A DNA stretch of 14,272 nt, from assembly GCA_958431945.1 (NCBI GenBank), contig CAUASQ010000032.1, positions 1 to 14,272 of the forward strand, given 5' to 3'. Below the pieces are notes generated by a model. That model was not told the DNA's origin. It worked only from the letters and a program-made list of their open reading frames with translations, and did not search any database. Shown in pieces: positions 5,490-12,507 of the stretch. This DNA comes from an uncultured Collinsella sp. GTDB lineage: Bacteria > Actinomycetota > Coriobacteriia > Coriobacteriales > Coriobacteriaceae. Numbering within the stretch: position 1 is the stretch's first letter; every line of letters begins with the position of its first letter. The position numbers and the translations under genes were made by a program.

Positions 5490-6224
5490 GTGTCAGCTGA
5501 AAAGACGCCGTGTATCTCGGCTATCGATACGACGAACTTTGCGCGCCAGATTGTGCTGGACTTTGAGTTTGCGCCGGTGCCAAAGCAGCGCCAGCGACGT
5601 GGGCTGCGTAATGAGATTATCGAGGTCGGCGCCGTCAAGCTCGATTACCACGGCAACGTTATGGGCGAGTTCTCGCAGTTTGTGCAGACGGAATTTACCG
5701 AAGGCGTTGCGTTTTCCGTCCGCGAGCTTACGGGGATATCGGCCGTGGACACTGCGATGGCCGATCCGCTCTACATGGTAATCAAAAGGCTCAGCGATTG
5801 GATCGGTCGCTACTCCGCACAGGTAGTTTGCTGGAGCGGGGCGGACCGTCGACAGCTTTTGACCGAGTGCCAGGCAAAGCACATCGATCTTTCCGCATTT
5901 CCTACGGATTGGGCCGACCTGCAGGCGTTTTACACCTCGATCATGGACGTGGGCAGCCACGGGTGCGTCTCTTTGAGTGACGCGGTGACGTGGTTTGGCA
6001 TCGAGTTCGACGAGTCGACGGGTCACGCCCACAGCGCCCTTGCCGATGCGCGCGTGACCGCCAAGCTGCTCAAGCAGGTGATGGACGGGGACTACCGCGT
6101 GAGCCCGCGCGCCCAGGAAGTCCGCCAGCGGTGGGGGATGGGCGAGCGAGCTCAGACGCGCCTTTCTAGCAAGTGCCCCGAGCTGGGCGACCTGCTGCTG
6201 AAGCTGAAGGCGGCGGGAAGGTAG
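5490..6224 (+). CDS. DEDDh 3'-5' exonuclease (RNase T / DNA polymerase III epsilon-like)
   Basis: A 244-residue protein starting at GTG, with GGAGAAAGG (5473-5481) 8 bases upstream. The exonuclease motifs are in order: Exo I, IVLDFEFAP with D24 and E26; NEIIEVGAVKLD (41-52); Exo II, VVCWSGADRRQL with D119; Exo III, GHAHSALADAR with H181 and D186. The His five residues before the last Asp makes this the DEDDh subclass, which uses two metal ions to remove nucleotides from 3' ends of DNA or RNA. The layout is close to KapD-like single-domain exonucleases; residues after about 200 form a short basic tail without a known domain. The substrate (RNA trimming or DNA) cannot be told from sequence. It is a single gene, convergent with the next one 41 bases away. 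Domain call is very likely right. Confidence 0.88.
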   Translation: MSAEKTPCISAIDTTNFARQIVLDFEFAPVPKQRQRRGLRNEIIEVGAVKLDYHGNVMGEFSQFVQTEFTEGVAFSVRELTGISAVDTAMADPLYMVIKRLSDWIGRYSAQVVCWSGADRRQLLTECQAKHIDLSAFPTDWADLQAFYTSIMDVGSHGCVSLSDAVTWFGIEFDESTGHAHSALADARVTAKLLKQVMDGDYRVSPRAQEVRQRWGMGERAQTRLSSKCPELGDLLLKLKAAGR

Positions 6225-6265
6225 GGGCGTTAGCTGTCTGCATGGCGCGTGCCTGTCGCGTATCG

Positions 6266-7501
6266 TTACTCTTCCTGCTGCTTGGCAGGCAAGATGTAGA
6301 CGTTCTCGGCGTCCACGGCGATCTGCGCGGGGCGGTTGTAGAGGGTGTCGATCTCCTTTACGCTCTGCTTGAACGGCGTGACGTCGGGCGTCTTTGCCTG
6401 ATGGAGCTTTTCGAGGAGTTTCTCGGATTGCTTGTCGTTGAACTTTCCGATGCTCTCTCCTGCGCCTTCGAGCGCCTCGTCGATGAGTGTATGGTCGCCC
6501 ACGGGGGTCTTTGCGATGGCGTGACCGAGCAATTTGCCCGCGGACGCGATACCGCCCAGCAGTGCCGCATCGACGGTGTCGACAGCCCCCGCTTCGAGTG
6601 CGTTGTAGCAGTCGGTGTAGAGCTCGCGGTACGCGATCGAATCAGCCTCGATCTTCGCAGTGGCGTCCGCGAGCTTTGCGGGCTCGAAGTTCTGGGCGAG
6701 CATGGGTTCGAGGAACAGCGAGAACGCGTGGATGTAGGTGGCGAGCTGGCAGTCTTTGAGGTAGTCGAGCACCTTGTCGAGGCGTCTGCCCAAGCCGTCT
6801 CGCACCTCGATGAACCCTTTCTTTTTCAGATCCGCCTGTGCCTGCGAGCGGAAGAGTTCCATGTCCTGCGCGGACGACTGCTTGATGTCGAGCACCTTCA
6901 TATGGGCGTTTGCCATGTAGGTGGCGTTGCCGTAGTTGAGGCCGTAACCGTTGAGGATGTCTGCGAGCGTCTTGAGGTTGCCACGCATGTTGGCCTTGTC
7001 GCGCTGACGCATGTACTCGAACATTTCGTCGACGGACTCCTGGATGGAGTCGAGCTTTTGGTTTATCTGCGCGATTGCGGCTGCCATGAATAGCGATGTT
7101 GGATCGTAAGGCACCTGCGTGACGCTCGTGGCGATGTCGCCCTCGACTACGTGGAAGCGCGCCTGCCCAAGGCCCTTGGCGGCGTCGCGGTAGCCCCCTG
7201 TGAGACCGCTGCCGTCCTTGAACGTGTTGAGTTCCGACGGATCGAGCGGGTTACCATATTTGTCAGTCGCCTGGAGCAGCGTGGGCACACTCACCGTGTT
7301 GGTGACGGTGCGAAACATCGAGCGGAGCGAGGCGAACGCCACGCCGAGTTGGGGAATTCGCTCGAGCGGTAGCTTGATGGCGCCGGAGACGTCCACCCGC
7401 TTCTGAGTGAGCGCGAGGTGGATTTTGGTCGATGCGAGCTGTTTTGCCACGAGCTCCTCTCGGCCGTCGTTCGCCGAGGGTTTGGTCTCGTTGTCTGCCA
7501 T
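6266..7501 (-). CDS. Unknown alpha-helical protein
   Basis: A 411-residue protein. I chose the ATG at 7501 (MADNETKP) because AAGGAG lies 6 bases before it; an in-frame ATG 12 codons upstream (7537) has no ribosome binding site. I do not recognise a characterised family. The sequence is mostly predicted helix: residues about 148-190 have heptad-like spacing (AQINQKLDSIQESVDEMFEY) suggesting a coiled coil, and helices rich in Lys/Glu follow. A Gly/Ala-rich hydrophobic stretch near 313-331 (AALLGGIASAGKLLGHAIAK) could be a membrane-inserting hairpin. There is no signal peptide. Long helices around a small hydrophobic hairpin recall alpha-helical pore-forming proteins, but this is shape analogy only. 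A TATAAT on this strand (7629-7634) may be its -10. It ends 41 bases from the convergent exonuclease gene. Confidence 0.8.
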   Translation of the reverse strand: MADNETKPSANDGREELVAKQLASTKIHLALTQKRVDVSGAIKLPLERIPQLGVAFASLRSMFRTVTNTVSVPTLLQATDKYGNPLDPSELNTFKDGSGLTGGYRDAAKGLGQARFHVVEGDIATSVTQVPYDPTSLFMAAAIAQINQKLDSIQESVDEMFEYMRQRDKANMRGNLKTLADILNGYGLNYGNATYMANAHMKVLDIKQSSAQDMELFRSQAQADLKKKGFIEVRDGLGRRLDKVLDYLKDCQLATYIHAFSLFLEPMLAQNFEPAKLADATAKIEADSIAYRELYTDCYNALEAGAVDTVDAALLGGIASAGKLLGHAIAKTPVGDHTLIDEALEGAGESIGKFNDKQSEKLLEKLHQAKTPDVTPFKQSVKEIDTLYNRPAQIAVDAENVYILPAKQQEE

Positions 7502-7628
7502 AGCGCGCTCCTTGCTTACGTTGATAGTCGTGGGCATTATCTCATCGCCTGGTGGCTTGCTAGAGCGGGGTAGAGGCCGAGCGTCTGGCGAAACTCGTTA
7601 ACTGATTGCATTTCAGCGGATTGGGTTG

Positions 7629-7634
7629 ATTATA
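7629..7634 (-). promoter_or_regulatory. Possible -10 element for the helical protein gene
   Basis: The minus strand reads TATAAT within CTTATAATC; the same CTTATAATC occurs at 9641-9649 upstream of the surface-protein gene. No good -35 is visible at either place, and the implied leader is about 120 bases. Confidence 0.3.
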
Positions 7635-7683
7635 AGAGAAGGACGGCTATCCATCTGCCCTTCCCAGTTGAGTTCGCTTTGAG

Positions 7684-9498
7684 CTACTGTTCGTGCCTAT
7701 GCTGCTTGGGCTCAAGCCTTCTCGCTGCCGTGAAGCAGGCCGTGGCCGCCATGGCCAATGCGATGCTGGCCATCCAAGTGGAGTCGCCGGTTGCAGCGAG
7801 CTTTGGTTCATCGGCTGTCGTGCGTCCCGACTTTTTTGTAGCCGCCTCGTCGGCGTCCTTTTCAGGAGTGGCAGGATCACTTTTGTTGTCGCCGGGTGAA
7901 TCTACGTCGGTCTTTCCGCCCGCCTGCTCCCCTTGGGCCTTCCCCTCCACGGTGAAGGACGCATCGGTCGCCGTCCCGTCCTTCCAGACGGCCGTGACGG
8001 TGTGTCCGCCGCCGGCGAGCGTGTCCAGGTAGGACGGCCTGAGCTCGATAATCGTGCTGCCCCTGGTTGCGGTGTAGTTCTCGGCGGAGACCTCAGTTCC
8101 GTCCACGAGGAGACGCGTGAACTCGTCGAGAGGACCGCTGAAGCGGAAGGTCAGACCGGCCTCGCCGTCCTTTGCATACGCCTGCCCGTCGCCCTTGGTG
8201 GCGGCATACAGCGGAGCGGTCACGTCGAAGGTGACGTCCCCCGCGTCGTCGACATCAAAGGTCTGAACGCCGGTCTTGCCGTTACGCTCGGCGTAGGCGG
8301 AGCTGTAGACGAAGGTCTCGTGGCCCGTCTTGTCGAGGACCGCGAGGGCTTGGATTTTAAACGAGCCCATCGAGAGCGACGTGGGGAACTCGATTTCGAT
8401 ATAGCCCCTTGCCGCATCGTAGCTGCAGCTCAACGTTTTGCGGGTCTTTAAAGAGTTCGGGTCCTCGACATAGCCGGGGTCGCCGAGGATCGGGGAGACA
8501 GACTTTACGCCGTCCGCGTCGCCTACATTGCAATAGATACGGAGGATCCCGCCGACGGGGACCCTCTTCGCGGAGATGGAAACGTTCGAGACCGTGGGCG
8601 GGTTCCGGTCGATCGCGCTGCCGGTCACCTCGAAGCACAGCTCGCTCGGGTCGCCAACCGAGAAAGTCGCGCCCGAAATGCCGTTGGCCCTGGCGTAGGA
8701 ACTCTCGTACACATCGGTCTCGAACCCTAGGCCATCGGTGACCGAAAGGCCGATCAGCCTGTGCCTTCCGATCCTATTGCTGTCGAATGTGAGGTCAAAC
8801 CCGTCGATAGACGAGCCTCCGTGATAATAGGCTGACGAAACAGAGCAGCCGTCGTCCGAATTCTCCCAGCCCTGCCGCAGTATGGGGGAAACGGAGCGAA
8901 CGCCGTCGGCATCGGAGACGGTCCAAGAGATGTGGAAGTCGGCACCGGTTGCGACCTCCCTGCTCGAGAGCGACACGGAGGACACGGTCGGCGGGTTTTG
9001 GTCCTCGGGTCCCTCGGTCACCTCATACTCGAGGGGGTCGGTGGTGAAGGTCGGACAGTCGAGCCCCTTCTCCTCGGCATACGTCGTGTCGTAGACATCG
9101 GTAACCCATCCAAGACTATCGGTCACGCCGAGGCCGATGATCCGGTACCTGCTGGGCCGGTCGCTCGGGGAGGTGGAGATATCGAAGCCCGCGGTCGTGT
9201 TGCCGGTCGACGAGAAGGCGAGACGGGAACTGATTCCATGGTCTCCGGTATCGTTTTCGACAAGGACTTCGACTATGGGCGTGACGGACCGTACCCCGTC
9301 AGGGTCATCGACGCTATAGCCGACATGCAGCGTGGAGCCGGCCGTGACTGTCGTCGCGGATATCGTCACGTTGGAGATGCTGGGCGGGTTCGGGTCCGAC
9401 GCGGCTAGGGCGGTTGAGGGCAAAGCAAGCGCTACGGTGGCGGACAGCGAGGCGAGCAGGCTAAGCGCGAAGCGCCTGGAGAATTTCAAGGAGGTCAT
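7684..9498 (-). CDS. Secreted surface protein with three Ig-like repeats and an LAATG sortase signal
   Basis: A 604-residue protein. Residues 1-33 are a signal peptide: basic start (KFSRRF), hydrophobic core, cleavage probably after STALA. Three homologous modules of about 131 residues start near 37, 168 and 299; each opens with NPP(S/T)(I/V)S and contains DGV(R/K)SV(S/T)PI and a late YAxxNG/YAEEKG segment, giving Ig-like beta-sandwich repeats. Residues about 445-517 form a further Ig-like domain (TFRFSGPLDEFTRLLVDG, NYTATRGSTIIEL). A Pro/Lys/Asp-rich linker leads to LAATG (567-571), a membrane span (575-591) and a basic tail. LAxTG is the motif of class E sortases of actinobacteria, so cell-wall anchoring is likely. 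Binding partner unknown: adhesion or a surface stalk is inferred. No good ribosome binding site precedes the ATG. No sortase gene is in the window. Confidence 0.9.
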   Translation of the reverse strand: MTSLKFSRRFALSLLASLSATVALALPSTALAASDPNPPSISNVTISATTVTAGSTLHVGYSVDDPDGVRSVTPIVEVLVENDTGDHGISSRLAFSSTGNTTAGFDISTSPSDRPSRYRIIGLGVTDSLGWVTDVYDTTYAEEKGLDCPTFTTDPLEYEVTEGPEDQNPPTVSSVSLSSREVATGADFHISWTVSDADGVRSVSPILRQGWENSDDGCSVSSAYYHGGSSIDGFDLTFDSNRIGRHRLIGLSVTDGLGFETDVYESSYARANGISGATFSVGDPSELCFEVTGSAIDRNPPTVSNVSISAKRVPVGGILRIYCNVGDADGVKSVSPILGDPGYVEDPNSLKTRKTLSCSYDAARGYIEIEFPTSLSMGSFKIQALAVLDKTGHETFVYSSAYAERNGKTGVQTFDVDDAGDVTFDVTAPLYAATKGDGQAYAKDGEAGLTFRFSGPLDEFTRLLVDGTEVSAENYTATRGSTIIELRPSYLDTLAGGGHTVTAVWKDGTATDASFTVEGKAQGEQAGGKTDVDSPGDNKSDPATPEKDADEAATKKSGRTTADEPKLAATGDSTWMASIALAMAATACFTAARRLEPKQHRHEQ

Positions 9499-9805
9499 TG
9501 GTGGTGCCGATCTTCCATAATTGTTGCAGCGATACCAGTATATCTTTGGCCCATGCTAGCCAGATGTTCTTTCCGCGAACGGCTCGTTAGTTTAGAGACG
9601 GCATATGGACGCCTGTCTCGTCCACGTTTCTCGTAAGGGCGATTATAAGGACATGAAGAGACTTTCTCGGAACAATCAATTGGGGATATCAAAGAAATGC
9701 TGGACGCCTCCTGATCGCTCAATGCCTTTGAGGTGAAATGCGGCGCATCGGCTACGTTGTTGAGATCATTTATCGAGCGATACGTCATTCCAGCTGAGGC
9801 CACCG
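9499..9805. other. Intergenic region, 307 bases
   Basis: No convincing gene. On the minus strand a TATAAT at 9642-9647 could be the -10 of the surface-protein gene, with a leader of about 140 bases; no clear -35 is seen. A TATACT (minus strand, near 9540) is an alternative. No terminator with a T-tract is seen for the gene ending at 9806. The minus-strand frame running through here (9495-9920) has no ribosome binding site and overlaps the next gene, so I read it as chance. Confidence 0.4.
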
Positions 9806-10249
9806 TCATGAGGCTTCTGTTCCTACACCCCCCCCCGCAATCCCGCGCGCGGCACCCAACAGCGCGTACTCCCTCTCGCTCCACTGGCACAGCTCGGCAG
9901 TCTCGACGGCGTCGCGACACAGGTCCAGAAACACCTCAGCTCCCTCGCAGAAGCACTCGCGGGCAAAGTCACCCGAACCGCTTGCGACGCACGTGCCGTC
10001 GGCAAACAGCTTCCAGCTAGACAGCTCGCGCGAGTCGTCTCCAAGCAGCTTGATCTGCAGTACGTGCGGGTCGCCGGCGGTGTAGAGCTCTTTCTCGAGC
10101 GCCTGCACGGTAAAGCGCATCTGGTGGGGGAGACTGCTCTTGACCATGGCCGAGGCATAGCCGTTCGGCTTGTCCAGAAGATGCATTCGTTTTGGCTTGG
10201 CGGCTAGGTTGTGGAAGTTGCGCTCACTGCGCACAGAGAAATTGTCCAT
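9806..10249 (-). CDS. Unknown small cytoplasmic protein
   Basis: A 147-residue protein. The ATG at 10249 (MDNFSVRSERNFHNLAAKPK) is preceded by AAAGGAG at 5-6 bases; the same frame stays open upstream but crosses two terminator hairpins there, so the longer version is rejected. I recognise no family. It has no signal peptide or membrane segment. The N-terminal third is basic (KPKRMHLLDKPNGYA), followed by alternating strand-like stretches (MRFTVQALEKELYTAG, VLQIKLLGDD, SWKLFADGTCVASG) and a Cys-containing helix region (ARECFCEGAEVFLDLCRDAV) in which C-F-C and a later C are notable; whether they bind metal is unknown. The 3' end contains a run of nine G on the coding strand, coding for Gly residues in IAGGGVGTEAS just before the stop. 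Confidence 0.75.
   Translation of the reverse strand: MDNFSVRSERNFHNLAAKPKRMHLLDKPNGYASAMVKSSLPHQMRFTVQALEKELYTAGDPHVLQIKLLGDDSRELSSWKLFADGTCVASGSGDFARECFCEGAEVFLDLCRDAVETAELCQWSEREYALLGAARGIAGGGVGTEAS
9828..9836 (-). repeat. Nine-base homopolymer (poly-G on the coding strand)
   Basis: Nine C on the plus strand, nine G in the sense of the gene ending at 9806, ten codons before its stop. Such tracts are prone to slippage. A change of one base would move reading into another frame: one alternative stops almost at once, and the other stays open to 9495 and would add over 110 residues. Confidence 0.9.
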
Positions 10250-10341
10250 ACGGACTCCTTTCATCGATGTTGGCAGGGCCACCGTGCCTCTTGGCCGGTT
10301 GGCGTCGGGATCGTGGAGCCAACTCTCTACCCCGACTCTGG

Positions 10342-10367
10342 ATAAAACGCGCCCGCTGCTTGCGGGC
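10342..10367 (-). terminator. Second, weaker terminator of the membrane-protein gene
   Basis: On the minus strand GCCCGC (10367-10362) pairs with GCGGGC (10356-10351) around a 5-nt loop, followed after three bases by TTTTATC. It lies directly after the stronger terminator at 10394-10435 and before the promoter region of the gene starting at 10249. Confidence 0.5.
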
Positions 10368-10393
10368 ACGATGGAGTCTATCAGCACGCGCGG

Positions 10394-10435
10394 ACAAAAA
10401 TCAACCCCGTGCGGCAATGAGCGCACGGGGTTGAT
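10394..10435 (-). terminator. Rho-independent terminator of the membrane-protein gene
   Basis: ATCAACCCCGTGCG (10400-10413) and CGCACGGGGTTGAT (10422-10435) form a perfect 14-bp stem with an 8-nt loop. On the minus strand the stem is followed by TTTTTG (10400-10395). It begins 32 bases after the stop of the gene at 10467. Confidence 0.9.
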
Positions 10436-10466
10436 CTGGTCTACGACCCTCAATTATTGGCATTTG

Positions 10467-11453
10467 TTATTCGTCGTCTCCGTCGTTGGGGTCGCCCTTG
10501 AGGGTGTTGATGTCCAGGTACTGGTTGTCGTCCTCTTTTTGCTGCGTTGCCGATTCGGATGCGGTGGGGCCGCGGAACAGCTGGAATCCCTCAAACGCAA
10601 TGACGCCGAGCAGGGCAATGACAATGGCGATAAATGCAACCTTGACTGCCTGCGGAAATTCCGAGAAACGCAGCGCCTTTTCCTCGGCGTAATAATCGGC
10701 GAAGCGCTCTTCGCCCGCGCTTTTGGTATACGCCGGTGCGGACGCGGCCTCCGGGTCATATTCCGGTGCAGGCGTGGCAGCGTACGGATCGTTGAGATAA
10801 TCGCTCGATGCGGTGCCATAATCCTCGGTCTCGATGCGACCGGTGTCAGCATGGCCATCGGAATAATCGGAATATGCCGCACCGCCCTCATAGTCCGCGG
10901 CGCTCGTGTTGGCGGCAAAAAGCGGGTTAACTGGAACATCGAGCGCCGGCATGCCGGTAGAGGTCTCATCCAGATCGGCTGCAGCCCAGGAATCGTGGAC
11001 AACCTGATGGGCAACGGGCTCATCGAGCCTTGTGACCGGAGGCTTGCGTGCCGCAGGAACAGGCAACTGCTGGGCGCTGTACATAACAGTGCTGTCGGCC
11101 GATTTGCCCTGCGTCGCTGCAGCGAGAAATGCCGCCGTCTCGGACGGGTCGCTTGCGGGGCGGGGAGCGGGTGTGGGCGCCGAAGTGGGTGCGGGCGTAG
11201 GCGTGGGCGTCGAAACAGCCGACTGCGCAGGAGTCGGCGCAGATGCGGTCTTAGGCGCAAGTGCGGGATTGGGGTTTGACGGGCGAGCCCCGCCGCCCAT
11301 GAGTTCGTCGGCGGTCCACGGGCGATCATCCATCACGTCGTCAAGGCTCAGCGAAAACAGGTCGTCTTCACCCTCATCGAACATGCGGTGCACATGTCCA
11401 CCAATTGCCGGAATCAATCCGCGACCGGTGCATGATGCCTTGCTCAACGCCAT
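10467..11453 (-). CDS. Single-pass membrane protein with Pro/Ala-rich cytoplasmic region
   Basis: A 328-residue protein. The ATG at 11453 (MALSKASCTG) has AAAGGA about 9 bases before it; the frame is open 32 codons further upstream without a ribosome binding site. Residues 24-50 are acidic (MFDEGEDDLFSLSLDDVMDD). About 56-100 is Pro/Ala/Thr-rich low complexity (PTPTPAPTSAPTPAPRP). About 185-245 is rich in Tyr, Asp and Ala (DYEGG, DYSDG, EDYGTASSDY). One membrane span lies at about 270-293 (AVKVAFIAIVIALLGVIAFEG). The basic residues just before it (EEKALRFSEFPQAVK) put the N-terminus inside and leave a short acidic tail of about 35 residues outside. I recognise no family. Repeated tyrosines in a disordered region could be phosphorylation or scaffold sites, but this is only a suggestion. 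A strong terminator follows. Confidence 0.8.
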   Translation of the reverse strand: MALSKASCTGRGLIPAIGGHVHRMFDEGEDDLFSLSLDDVMDDRPWTADELMGGGARPSNPNPALAPKTASAPTPAQSAVSTPTPTPAPTSAPTPAPRPASDPSETAAFLAAATQGKSADSTVMYSAQQLPVPAARKPPVTRLDEPVAHQVVHDSWAAADLDETSTGMPALDVPVNPLFAANTSAADYEGGAAYSDYSDGHADTGRIETEDYGTASSDYLNDPYAATPAPEYDPEAASAPAYTKSAGEERFADYYAEEKALRFSEFPQAVKVAFIAIVIALLGVIAFEGFQLFRGPTASESATQQKEDDNQYLDINTLKGDPNDGDDE

Positions 11454-11494
11454 TCTGTTCCATCCTTTCGAAATACTAATGACATCGATTATAT

Positions 11495-11533
11495 GGAACT
11501 TCCCAAGCGGCTCGGTCTTGGATTCGTGCTTTC
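11495..11533. repeat. Possible decayed copy of the 62-bp palindromic repeat
   Basis: GGAACTTCCC (11495-11504) and GGATTCGTGCTTTCC (from 11519) resemble shortened left and right arms of the repeat at 269-591, with a 14-nt loop. A separate hairpin follows at 11538-11574 (ACTCGC-GCCC paired with GGGC and GCGAGT) just after the regulator gene. It lacks a T-tract but may help end that transcript. Confidence 0.3.
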
Positions 11534-11576
11534 CAGAACTCGCGCCCAAAAGGGGAGGGGCAATCCAGGCGAGTGC

Positions 11577-12230
11577 CTACTTGTCGCCGGCCGCCGCCTT
11601 GGCCTCATTGAGGTAGCTATAGAAGCTGTACTTGGAGATGCCAAAGAACTCGCAGGCGCGCTCGCTCGACTTGGAAATGAGGAAGGCGCCGCGACGGTCT
11701 AGGTAGCCAATGGCACGAATGCGCTCGTCTTTGGTCATGAGTGCCGCGGGCTTGCCCACAAACTGCTCGCACTCGTGCAGCAGGTCCTCGAGCAGGTCGC
11801 CGATGTTCTTGGTAATGGGCTCGGGCTCGGTATAGCCCGTGCCGCCGGTGCCGGTAAAGGCGTCGAGCGAACGCTCAAAAGCCTTCATAAGCGTAATGTC
11901 AAAGTTGATGCCCAAAATGCCGACGGGCTTGCCCTCGTCGTTGCGGATAAAGATCGTCGACGATTTGAGCAGCTTACCGTCGGTGGTTTTAGTGAGGTAC
12001 GGCTCGCGGTCGTGTACGTCGGCGGTGCCCTCGTGCATGGACTCAAACACAATATGGCTGGGGCCGTCACCCAGTTTGCGCCCGCTGACGTGGCCGTTTT
12101 CGATCACTACGATGGAGTGGTCCACGTCCTCGGTCTCCAGATCGTGGACGACGACTTCGCAGTTGGGGCCAAATTGGAGCGCCAGACCGTGTGCGAGGCG
12201 CTTGTAAAACTCAATCTGTGCGGGGGTCAT
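11577..12230 (-). CDS. YheO-like PAS and helix-turn-helix transcriptional regulator
   Basis: A 217-residue cytoplasmic DNA-binding protein. The ATG at 12230 (MTPAQIEFYKRLAHGLA) has AGGAAGG 5 bases upstream; an in-frame ATG 25 codons earlier lacks one. Residues about 5-120 are the YheO-like PAS domain (PF08348 type): FGPNCEVVVHDL (20-31), SIVVIENGHVSGR, LLKSSTIFIRND, GILGINFDIT (104-113). Residues about 165-210 form the C-terminal helix-turn-helix (HTH_22 type): ERIRAIGYLDRRGAFLISKS then ACEFFGISKYSFYSYLNEA. The family includes E. coli YheO and Pseudomonas DauR, a regulator of D-arginine catabolism; a small-molecule ligand is expected. The gene is divergent from dpaL across 277 bases, so the likely target is the dpaL-ygeY unit and its own promoter. 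This is inference from position, supported by two similar inverted repeats in the shared intergenic region. Confidence 0.9.
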   Translation of the reverse strand: MTPAQIEFYKRLAHGLALQFGPNCEVVVHDLETEDVDHSIVVIENGHVSGRKLGDGPSHIVFESMHEGTADVHDREPYLTKTTDGKLLKSSTIFIRNDEGKPVGILGINFDITLMKAFERSLDAFTGTGGTGYTEPEPITKNIGDLLEDLLHECEQFVGKPAALMTKDERIRAIGYLDRRGAFLISKSSERACEFFGISKYSFYSYLNEAKAAAGDK

Positions 12231-12351
12231 GGGTACCTTCCTAAAAATTAGTTTGGGCTCACTGTGCCATAAACCACACATGACCGCAAACAAATCCATC
12301 AACAAGGCAATTCATGACCGTTCGGCGGCGAAAAAGTACCGATTACGGCAA

Positions 12352-12417
12352 CAAACAATTCGTTAGGTATACCAATCAAAAAGTGTGATAGAACATTACT
12401 AACAAACTTTTTGTTTG
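12352..12417. promoter_or_regulatory. Two similar inverted repeats in the regulator-dpaL intergenic region
   Basis: CAAAC-N5-GTTAG (12352-12366) and CAAAC-N5-GTTTG (12403-12417, perfect) share the same spacing. Their centres are 51 bases apart, close to five helical turns, so a protein bound at both would face the same side. They lie 91-156 bases before the dpaL start. TTGGCA (12415-12420) overlaps the second site and could be a -35, but no good -10 is seen at normal distance. Candidate operators for the divergent YheO-like regulator. The rest of 12231-12507 is AT-rich and shows no gene. Confidence 0.4.
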
Positions 12418-12507
12418 GCATCCACATAAAAGTTCAGTCGTGTGATTGGGATCGGGCTGAAACGCGTATGCGGGGGCCGGCAAGAGAGGACTTAAGGAGT
12501 TCACCGT

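Noticed and set aside
6173..7093. Plus-strand open frame of 306 codons over the helical-protein gene
   Set aside because: It starts inside the exonuclease gene, has no ribosome binding site and mirrors the minus-strand gene, whose ribosome binding site and composition are convincing.
9495..9920. Minus-strand frame of 141 codons
   Set aside because: No ribosome binding site, starts inside the gene at 9806-10249 and has no protein-like features; kept only as the possible result of slippage at the poly-G tract.
10170..11279. Plus-strand open frame of 369 codons
   Set aside because: It runs through the perfect terminator at 10394-10435 and lies antisense to the membrane-protein gene; its composition is Arg/Cys/Gly-rich low complexity.
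10454..11329. Minus-strand frame of 291 codons, Arg/Pro-rich
   Set aside because: It is another frame of the membrane-protein gene; the chosen frame has a ribosome binding site and a clear membrane span.
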